This document shows positions 1 to 5,152 of a stretch of 9,340 bases of DNA, in pieces. The position numbers and the translations under genes are program-made. This stretch comes from Phascolarctobacterium sp. (GTDB lineage Bacteria > Bacillota > Negativicutes > Acidaminococcales > Acidaminococcaceae): positions 1 through 9,340 of the forward strand of contig JAIHZV010000031.1 in NCBI GenBank assembly GCA_022718015.1. Direction: 5' to 3'. The stretch's first letter is position 1, and every line of letters begins with the position of its first letter. The notes under the pieces were generated by a model. The model made no database searches. It saw only the letters and a list, made by a program, of their open reading frames with translations, and was not told the DNA's origin.

Positions 1-50
1 CGACCTACCGCTTAGGAGGCGGTTGCTCTATCCTACTGAGCTACGGAACC
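1..50 (-). tRNA. tRNA-Arg (anticodon CCU), partial, 3' end outside the window
   Basis: Read on the minus strand, positions 50 to 1 fold as the first 50 nt of a tRNA. They give a 7-nt 5' acceptor strand GGTTCCG, a D-stem GCTC/GAGC with a 9-nt loop, and an anticodon stem ACCGC/GCGGT around the loop CTCCTAA. The anticodon CCU (complement of positions 14-16) reads AGG, arginine. The window ends in the variable loop and first base of the T-stem, so the T-arm, 3' acceptor strand and any CCA are missing. Its 5' end faces the neighbouring protein genes, and it has its own promoter at 103-131. Confidence 0.93.
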
Positions 51-102
51 ATATCCACAGCTCAGGCAGAACTCAAGCCTTTCCACCCAAGCTGTATTAA
101 CT

Positions 103-131
103 ATTATACCGCAAAAAGCTCTCGCTGGCAA
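103..131 (-). promoter_or_regulatory. sigma70-type promoter of the tRNA-Arg gene
   Basis: On the minus strand TTGCCA (126-131) and a perfect TATAAT (103-108) are separated by exactly 17 bp. Transcription would start near 96, giving a leader of about 45 nt before the mature tRNA 5' end at 50. A near-consensus promoter this close to a tRNA fits independent strong transcription. Confidence 0.75.
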
Positions 132-164
132 TGAGGAAGTACCAACTTATGCCTTAGCATTGTC

Positions 165-758
165 TTACTCTTTTTCCTTTGCTAAAAATTCTGCTACAGC
201 AGGCAAATTATCAAAAATAAACTGCTGCACTGTCTGAGGATAATAATTTACATAGTAACCCTCACTAGAATATTGACTTTCACGTTGCTCTGTAACAATG
301 CCAAGCGCAACTCCTTTTTCACTAGCCACTTTATTTTTACCGTTGTCTGCCATTTGCAAATAACCCATGCTCATCAGCCAGCGCCCCAGCCCAGGTGCTG
401 TTAGCTTACGCATTTGCTCATTAACAATAGCAGGAATACTTTCATTAATATTTTTAACAACAAACGAAATCGACAAAGGCATTTCTGTCGTCTTTAACTG
501 TACAATATCCTCCGGAGTTACCCAAAAAACCTCTTTTTGACTTTTAGCACCTGCTACACTAAAGTTTGTACTTTGCGATACCAAGTTCATAATTTTTCCA
601 TACACAGCAATCACCTCTGCTGCATCTTTTAAAGCCGCCTGAACCTCCGCACTCTGCACAATCTCCAGCGTCAGTTCCTCATCCGCAAAGGGATTCTTGT
701 TCTGACTAAGTTGATTAATAACTTTGTAGGCATTACGTAACTTGTTAATATCCAGCAT
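165..758 (-). CDS. hypothetical protein, 197 aa, with a probable winged-helix-like C-terminal region
   Basis: I cannot name this protein. The start is well supported: AAGGAGG lies about 6 nt before the ATG. Two segments resemble patterns I recall in bacterial hypothetical proteins. Residues 22-50 read NPFADEEL followed by an amphipathic helix, like the 'NPFTGE..L' N-terminal segment. Residues 125-183 contain GRWLMSMGYLQ, a turn with GKNK, SEKGVALGI, and then YYPQTVQQFIFDNL, like the winged-helix-style C-terminal region of phage-associated or regulatory proteins. There is no signal peptide or membrane segment, so it is probably cytosolic. The gene is visibly more AT-rich, with more TTA and AAA codons, than ppk, which could reflect a different origin. 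A strong terminator sits only about 20 bp upstream of its ribosome site, so its own promoter is not evident. DNA binding is a guess from the motif shape only. Confidence 0.8.
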   Translation of the reverse strand: MLDINKLRNAYKVINQLSQNKNPFADEELTLEIVQSAEVQAALKDAAEVIAVYGKIMNLVSQSTNFSVAGAKSQKEVFWVTPEDIVQLKTTEMPLSISFVVKNINESIPAIVNEQMRKLTAPGLGRWLMSMGYLQMADNGKNKVASEKGVALGIVTEQRESQYSSEGYYVNYYPQTVQQFIFDNLPAVAEFLAKEKE

Positions 759-765
759 TTTATTC

Positions 766-772
766 CTCCTTA
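766..772 (-). promoter_or_regulatory. ribosome binding site of the 197-aa hypothetical gene
   Basis: The minus strand reads AAGGAGG followed by a short A/T spacer to ATG at 758. This near-perfect Shine-Dalgarno sequence decides the start codon. Confidence 0.8.
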
Positions 773-781
773 ATTATAAAC

Positions 782-818
782 AAAAAGCAGACTCTCAACT
801 ATTACATCAAGAGTCTGC
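782..818 (-). terminator. rho-independent terminator of the 113-aa gene
   Basis: On the minus strand GCAGACTCT (810-818) pairs perfectly with AGAGTCTGC (787-795) across a 14-nt loop, and TTTTTG follows at once (786-781). It begins about 10 nt after the stop codon at 828, as expected for an intrinsic terminator. It stands between two genes in the same direction, so the downstream 197-aa gene would need readthrough or an embedded promoter. Confidence 0.88.
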
Positions 819-827
819 CCCAAATAA

Positions 828-1169
828 TCAGCAGTCAGTGTGGTCCTCTGCCAGCACCTCTTTGGCAATATCATCCGCCATGCCCACAGGAATGCTCCAT
901 TCCACACGCACGCCGGTATTGCCCCACAAACGTGTCAGCGCCACCTTAAAGCTTTCCACATCAGCCAGCGGCTCCAGCGTTTTCGTCACAAAGTCGCGGA
1001 TAGTTGCGCCCTGCGGCACGTCCAGTGTCAGCGGCGCAGCCAGGAATTTCTCCACGGCAGCCTTCGCCTCTGCCACAGCCAATTTAACACTGGCAGTTTT
1101 TGTTGCTTCATTATATTCTACATAACCGTAGTTACATTTGTAATTTAAAGTCACAGCATAATTACTCAT
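828..1169 (-). CDS. conserved-type hypothetical protein, 113 aa
   Basis: A small protein I do not recognise by family name. It looks genuinely coding: a G-rich ribosome site (AGGGGG) lies about 8 nt before the ATG, a good promoter lies just upstream, and an intrinsic terminator follows. The N-terminus (YAVTLNYKCNYGYVEYN, residues 4-20) alternates hydrophobic and polar residues like a beta-hairpin. A helix-prone stretch (AVAEAKAAVEKFLAA, 31-45) follows, then VPQGATIRDFVTKTL (51-65), and a segment around residues 75-94 (KVALTRLWGNTGVRVEWSIP). Composition is acidic to neutral with no membrane segment, so it is probably cytosolic. Similar short proteins occur, to my recollection, as uncharacterised genes in Negativicutes, but I cannot confirm this here. 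It is a single-gene transcription unit, separated from ppk by about 90 bp. No function is proposed. Confidence 0.8.
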   Translation of the reverse strand: MSNYAVTLNYKCNYGYVEYNEATKTASVKLAVAEAKAAVEKFLAAPLTLDVPQGATIRDFVTKTLEPLADVESFKVALTRLWGNTGVRVEWSIPVGMADDIAKEVLAEDHTDC

Positions 1170-1198
1170 CTTAATCCCCCTCTGTCTATATCATTATA

Positions 1199-1227
1199 AT
1201 TATAGCAAGTTGCTCTGCTAATAGCAA
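1199..1227 (-). promoter_or_regulatory. sigma70-type promoter of the 113-aa gene
   Basis: The minus strand shows TTGCTA (1222-1227), a 17-bp spacer and a perfect TATAAT (1199-1204). The predicted start near 1192 gives a leader of about 23 nt, enough to include the AGGGGG ribosome site. A 6-bp inverted repeat (1209-1214 and 1223-1228) overlaps the -35 box and spacer. Confidence 0.72.
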
Positions 1228-1228
1228 C
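1209..1228. repeat. short inverted repeat over the promoter of the 113-aa gene
   Basis: GTTGCT (1209-1214) and AGCAAC (1223-1228) are perfect inverted copies with an 8-nt centre. It lies about 30 bp beyond the ppk stop, so it could be a weak ppk terminator stem (no clean U-tract follows). It also covers the -35 box of the next promoter, so it could be an operator. The sequence alone does not decide. Confidence 0.4.
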
Positions 1229-1257
1229 AAGTGTTATTAATCGGGTATTTAAGATGT

Positions 1258-3360
1258 TTATCTTCTGCTGAACACAGGCTGCAGGCGTTTTTCCATCGGC
1301 AGCTTATCCCCCGCCGCCGCCAGCTGTGCCATTTCATATAAGGTGCTCTGTACGCTTACCGGCTCCAGCTTGTTGCGCACGCGGCGATATGTACCGTTCG
1401 ACTGCATCATATGCGCGCCGACGTTATCACGCAGATACAAATCCAGCAGGCCTTTTATGCGCTGAATATGCTCCTCCGTTTCAATCGGGAAGAACAGCTC
1501 TACGCGGTCGTTCAGGTTACGCGGCATCCAGTCGGCACTCGACAAGTACAGCTGCTCCTCGCCACCGTTAGCAAACCAGAAAATACGGCTGTGCTCCAGC
1601 TGACGTCCGACGATGCTGCGCACCGTAATATTCTCGCTGATGCCCTCGATGCCTGTACGCAGACCGCAAATGCCACGCACAATCAGGTCGATATGCACGC
1701 CCGCCGCCGATGCTTCGTACAGCTTCTGGATTACCGGCTGGTCGATCAGCGAGTTCATCTTCGCGATAATATGTCCCTGCTTGCCTGCCTTCACCATTTC
1801 AATCTCATTGTCAATCAGCGCATAAATCTTCTCGCGCAGTCCCAACGGCGCCATGACGAGCTTGTTCCAAACCGGCGGCTCGCTATAGCCGCTGAGCAGG
1901 TTGAAGAACGCCGAAGCATCGCTGCCAAATTCGTCGTTTGCCGTCATCAGGCCTAGGTCAGTATAAAGCTTAGCGGTGCTGTCATTATAGTTGCCTGTGC
2001 CCAGATGCAGATAGCGCTTGATGCCGTTATCCTCACGACGCACAATCAGAATAATCTTTGCGTGTGTCTTTAAGCCTACAAGACCATAGATAACATGGCA
2101 GCCAGCCTTCTCCAGACGACGCGCCCAAAGAATATTATTTTCTTCATCAAAGCGTGCCTTCAATTCTACAAGCACCGTAACCTGCTTGCCATTCTCCGCC
2201 GCCCTCGCCAGCGCCGCGACAATCGGACTGTTGCCGCTCACACGGTACAGCGTCTGCTTAATCGCCAGCACCTGCGGATCATCAGCCGCATCGCTTACCA
2301 GCTTCACTACAGGGTCAAAGCTTTCATACGGATGATGCAGCAGAATATCCTTCTCGCGAATTGCTGCAAAAAGGTCGCCGTCCTCAGGCAGCTCCAGCGG
2401 ACGCTGCGGCACAAAGGGCTCATACAGCCACGGCCACATTCCCTTCATCCCGGTAAATTTAAAGAAGCAGGTCGGGTCCAGCGCTCCGTTGATTTCATAA
2501 ACCTCCATATCCGTAACGTCGAGGTTCTCCTCCAGGAATTTTTTAATACGCGTATTATTCGTCTTAAAAAGCTCCAGTCTTACCGTAACGCCACGTTTAC
2601 GCTTGCGCAGCGACTCCTCAACCTCCTTCATAAGGTCCACGCTGTCCTCTTCCTCAATATCCAGATCGCTGTCACGCGTAACGCGGAACGGCACCAAATC
2701 GAGGATATGGCAGCCCTTAAACAAATCGTTGCAGTGGCTGGCGATAATATCCTCCAAGAACACGAAGGTGCGGTGTCCCTCCGGCACTACCTCTGTGATG
2801 CGGTCCAATACGGAAGGCACCTGAATCAGGCCCATGCTGTGCTCGCCGTCCGCCTTCACCAGCTCCACCGCCAGATTCAGCGTCTTGTTCGCCAGGAAGG
2901 GGAACGGACGCGAAGCGTCGACAGCCATCGGCGTCAGTACAGGATAAACAACCTCGCGGTAATATTCCTCCAACCAGTCGCGGCCCATTTCACTCAAATC
3001 GCCTACGCGTCGGAAGTGCAGTCCGACAGCATCCATCTCCGCCATCAGCGCCATCAGATACTTGGTCTGCGTGCGCACCTGCGCATGTGCAGCCTCAGAG
3101 ATAGCATCCAGCTGCTCCTTCACCGACAGACCGGAGGCGTCACGCTTTTCGATACCGTTATCGTAATTGCTCCATAAGCCTGCCACGCGCACCATAAAGA
3201 ACTCGTCCAGGTTGGAAGCAGAAATTGCTACAAACTTCAAGCGCTCCAGCAGCGGTGCTTCCTTCACCATTGCTTCCTTCAAAACACGCAGATTAAATTT
3301 CAGCCAGCTCAGCTCTCTGTTATAAAAGTATTCCGGCTTCGTCAAGTCTAATTTTTTCAT
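1258..3360 (-). CDS. ppk: polyphosphate kinase 1 (PPK1, EC 2.7.4.1)
   Basis: PPK1 reversibly transfers the gamma phosphate of ATP onto a growing polyphosphate chain. The 700-aa length is normal for the family. The N-terminal domain starts YFYNRELSWLKFN (residues 11-23), followed by SASNLDEFFMVRVAG (47-61), which holds the ATP-contacting Asn (N50). The two phospholipase-D-like C-terminal domains carry the family hallmarks. The first has HHPYESFDPV (342-351), LYRVSG (371-376), KARFDE (401-406) and LKTHAKI (430-436), where H433 matches the autophosphorylated His (E. coli H435). The second has LEHSRIF (589-595), where H590 matches E. coli H592. R373 and R403 match the phosphate/Mg-binding arginines. 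All catalytic residues are present, so the enzyme should be active. Its ATG overlaps the stop of the upstream Ppx-like gene (TAATG), which implies translational coupling and shared transcription from the promoter near 4936-4964. No strong terminator follows. Confidence 0.97.
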   Translation of the reverse strand: MKKLDLTKPEYFYNRELSWLKFNLRVLKEAMVKEAPLLERLKFVAISASNLDEFFMVRVAGLWSNYDNGIEKRDASGLSVKEQLDAISEAAHAQVRTQTKYLMALMAEMDAVGLHFRRVGDLSEMGRDWLEEYYREVVYPVLTPMAVDASRPFPFLANKTLNLAVELVKADGEHSMGLIQVPSVLDRITEVVPEGHRTFVFLEDIIASHCNDLFKGCHILDLVPFRVTRDSDLDIEEEDSVDLMKEVEESLRKRKRGVTVRLELFKTNNTRIKKFLEENLDVTDMEVYEINGALDPTCFFKFTGMKGMWPWLYEPFVPQRPLELPEDGDLFAAIREKDILLHHPYESFDPVVKLVSDAADDPQVLAIKQTLYRVSGNSPIVAALARAAENGKQVTVLVELKARFDEENNILWARRLEKAGCHVIYGLVGLKTHAKIILIVRREDNGIKRYLHLGTGNYNDSTAKLYTDLGLMTANDEFGSDASAFFNLLSGYSEPPVWNKLVMAPLGLREKIYALIDNEIEMVKAGKQGHIIAKMNSLIDQPVIQKLYEASAAGVHIDLIVRGICGLRTGIEGISENITVRSIVGRQLEHSRIFWFANGGEEQLYLSSADWMPRNLNDRVELFFPIETEEHIQRIKGLLDLYLRDNVGAHMMQSNGTYRRVRNKLEPVSVQSTLYEMAQLAAAGDKLPMEKRLQPVFSRR

Positions 3361-4910
3361 TACTTATTCACCCGCTCCAAAACTGGTTCCATACCATATA
3401 CTTCTTCAAAAAACGCTGCCTTATCTGCAAAGGTCCATATTTCCAGCGCCAAATCATCCTTGCTCACAGCCTGCAGCTTGAGGCTGTTATCACGCACCGT
3501 AACCGTGCAGCTATGAATCTTCTGCATATAGCTGCGGTCCAGCGCATCTGCCAGACGCACGATTGCCGCCAGCTTGGCAACAACAGCAATCATATTCTCC
3601 GGCACCAGCGGCGCGTTAGGATTCGTCTTATCAAACAATCTGTTGGCATGATAATAGGAGGCCAGCGCCACAATGCGCTTATCATTGTTGCTCAGGCCAA
3701 TAATATCTGTCGACATAATCAGCTGATAGCTATAAATCGAATGGCTGCGCATGCAGATATATTTGCCTATATCATGCAGAATGCAGGCCGCCCTGAGCAG
3801 CAGGCGCTCATGCTCGCCCATGCCATAGCTTTTGGCAATTTTATCAAAAATAATCAGCGACAGACGCTCCACCTGCTGAGCATGCTTTCTGTCATATAAA
3901 TAGCGCTTGCCAATCGTATGGAACAGACTGATAAGCTCCTGCTCCCAAGCCTTGCGCATTGCCTCATTAGTCTTTCGGCCGATATGCAGAAGCTGCATAC
4001 CGTCGATAAAGCGGTCCGCCGTAATAATAATCTCCTGCGCCGGAATCAGGTGCAGCAGCTGCTCATACAGCAGCACTGTCGGCAGCACCAGCTCCGCCGT
4101 AGTCTCCGGAATATTATAGGCCTGAATAAGCTGCGGCAGGTTCATCTGACGCATATTATCGAAGAAGGCATGGAATTTTTCCGCCTTAATGCGGTGCACC
4201 AGCTGCTCCTCATCGAGGCCCAGCATACGCAGCAGCAGCTCCGTTTCTGTGCCGGAGAGGACAAGGTACTGCACCCGCTCATCGCCCAGCTCATTGCGTA
4301 CAGGCCCGATGGTACTGCTCAAAAACTCGGTCAGCGCCTTGTTGAAGTGCATGCTCTCGCGACGGTTGCGCTCAAAGCTTTCCTTCGTGCGGATAATGCC
4401 GACATGGAAGTTCTCCTGATAAGCGATTTTCTCGTCGCGCACCAGCGTCACGCCCAGGCCACCGGAGGAAATATCCATCATCAGCATGCCCTCACGTTCG
4501 CTGGAAAGCTTTTCGTTTTTCAGCGTATTGCGGATAGCGACATACTTCGTGTAGATTTCCATCGGCATATCGACAACGTCGACAATGAGCCCTGTCTTGT
4601 TATAAATCTGGTCCAGCAGGAAAATCTGATTGCTGGCCTCACGCACAGCAGTCGTAGCCTGCATCTTGTACTCTTCTACGCCATATTCCTCCATCAGCAG
4701 CTTGAAGCCCTGCAAAATCTCGCAGATTTCGGAAACAAGCTTGAAGGGAATGATTTTGTTTTTAAATGTGGCCTCACCTAAGCGGATGCGCCGATTGCAG
4801 CGCTCGATAACTTTATATTTATCAGTATTGCGATACTCGGTAATCTGCATACTAATCATCTCAGAGCCTAGATGGATGGCAGCAAAGGTTGTGTAATTTT
4901 TACGCTTCAT
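3360..4910 (-). CDS. Ppx/GppA-like protein with degraded phosphate motifs and an intact HD domain, 516 aa
   Basis: The protein has the Ppx/GppA fold order: an actin-like N-terminal half (about 8-310) and a C-terminal HD domain (about 325-470). The N-terminal half keeps the landmarks but not the key residues. The first phosphate loop, normally DxGSNS, is HLGSEM (13-18), and the second, normally DLGGGSTE, is DISSGGLG (146-153). The ATTAVREASN segment (85-94) and VLSGTETELL (217-226) are still recognisable. The HD domain keeps H343, H379-D380 (ILHDIGKY), H421 and D455, so metal binding is plausible. By inference this is a non-hydrolytic or altered Ppx paralog, perhaps a nucleotide or polyphosphate sensor acting on PPK. 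I chose ATG at 4910, with GGGGG about 9 nt upstream. An in-frame TTG at 4964 has no ribosome site and would overlap the predicted -35 box. The TAA overlaps the ppk ATG by one base. An ordinary divergent exopolyphosphatase cannot be excluded. Confidence 0.88.
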   Translation of the reverse strand: MKRKNYTTFAAIHLGSEMISMQITEYRNTDKYKVIERCNRRIRLGEATFKNKIIPFKLVSEICEILQGFKLLMEEYGVEEYKMQATTAVREASNQIFLLDQIYNKTGLIVDVVDMPMEIYTKYVAIRNTLKNEKLSSEREGMLMMDISSGGLGVTLVRDEKIAYQENFHVGIIRTKESFERNRRESMHFNKALTEFLSSTIGPVRNELGDERVQYLVLSGTETELLLRMLGLDEEQLVHRIKAEKFHAFFDNMRQMNLPQLIQAYNIPETTAELVLPTVLLYEQLLHLIPAQEIIITADRFIDGMQLLHIGRKTNEAMRKAWEQELISLFHTIGKRYLYDRKHAQQVERLSLIIFDKIAKSYGMGEHERLLLRAACILHDIGKYICMRSHSIYSYQLIMSTDIIGLSNNDKRIVALASYYHANRLFDKTNPNAPLVPENMIAVVAKLAAIVRLADALDRSYMQKIHSCTVTVRDNSLKLQAVSKDDLALEIWTFADKAAFFEEVYGMEPVLERVNK

Positions 4911-4935
4911 CAGATTTTGCCCCCATAATAATACT

Positions 4936-4964
4936 ATGATAAGTATAACTTCTTGCTTGCGCAA
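4936..4964 (-). promoter_or_regulatory. probable promoter of the ppx-like/ppk operon
   Basis: On the minus strand TTGCGC (4959-4964) and TATCAT (4936-4941, five of six consensus bases) are 17 bp apart. The predicted start near 4929 leaves a leader of under 20 nt containing the GGGGG ribosome site. The -35 box is weak, so activation from the adjacent repeat region is plausible. TATACT also overlaps this area but has no matching -35. Confidence 0.5.
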
Positions 4965-4969
4965 AAAAA

Positions 4970-5052
4970 TCCTGCGTATTTTCCTGCGATTATACAGGAA
5001 TTTAACAATTTAACGAGAAATTTACGCCGGCACGCAGGAATTTAAGCATTTA
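4970..5052. promoter_or_regulatory. repeat-rich control region between the divergent ppx-like/ppk and ppx genes
   Basis: An 18-bp direct repeat occurs at 4995-5012 and 5035-5052 (16 of 18 identical, first 11 bases CAGGAATTTAA exact), spaced 40 bp apart, about four helical turns. TTCCTGCG (4981-4988) is the perfect inverse of CGCAGGAA (5033-5040), and a further TCCTGCG lies at 4970-4976. Between them TTAACA (5002-5007), TTAACG (5010-5015) and TTTACG (5021-5026) form a short series; the last two are 11 bp apart, similar to the TTAACA repeats of Gram-positive PhoP boxes. The second direct-repeat copy sits where the -35 box of ppx should be. A regulator bound here could control both divergent units; Pho control is an inference. 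Confidence 0.55.
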
Positions 5053-5059
5053 TGGGTAA

Positions 5060-5065
5060 TATAAT
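5060..5065 (+). promoter_or_regulatory. candidate -10 box of ppx without a recognisable -35
   Basis: A perfect TATAAT stands about 90 bp before the ppx start. The -35 position (around 5037-5042, GGAATT) does not match consensus and instead falls in the second copy of the 18-bp direct repeat, as at activator-dependent promoters. A start near 5072 would give an 80-nt leader. TATTAT at 5066-5071 is an alternative -10. Confidence 0.45.
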
Positions 5066-5137
5066 TATTATGAGGATTTTGTTAGTCACATCAGCGCGCG
5101 GCAGGAACAAACTAAGCCACTTGCTGTGTGTTCGTTT

Positions 5138-5145
5138 AAGAGGAG
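5138..5145 (+). promoter_or_regulatory. ribosome binding site deciding the ppx start
   Basis: AAGAGGAG lies 7 nt before ATG 5153 and lies inside the extended frame from GTG 5126. It therefore supports the shorter 509-aa product. Confidence 0.75.
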
Positions 5146-5152
5146 AATAAGC

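Noticed and set aside
131..164. Terminator for the 197-aa gene
   Set aside because: Only a 4-bp ATGC/GCAT stem without a U-tract is visible, which is too weak to call.
1..758. Genomic island inserted at the tRNA-Arg gene
   Set aside because: Integration usually uses the tRNA 3' end, which points out of the window to the left. The genes here lie on its 5' side, and no integrase or att repeat is visible.
771..780. TATAAT on the minus strand just before the 197-aa gene
   Set aside because: It almost touches the AAGGAGG ribosome site, so transcription would start within or after that site. The -35 at 17 bp (TAGTTG) is poor.
2095..3177. Long open frame antisense to ppk
   Set aside because: It lies entirely opposite a clear ppk gene. 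Its product is rich in Arg, His and Gln without any domain, as expected from the reverse complement of a biased coding sequence, and no ribosome site precedes it.
4911..4964. Longer N-terminus of the Ppx-like protein from TTG at 4964
   Set aside because: It has no ribosome site, adds a hydrophobic stretch not seen in the family, and would overlap the predicted -35 box. ATG 4910 has a proper G-rich site.
5101..5140. Possible hairpin in the ppx leader (GAAC/GTTC or AAAC/GTTT pairings)
   Set aside because: The arms pair only four bases at a time and the two pairings exclude each other. There is no riboswitch-like or terminator structure.
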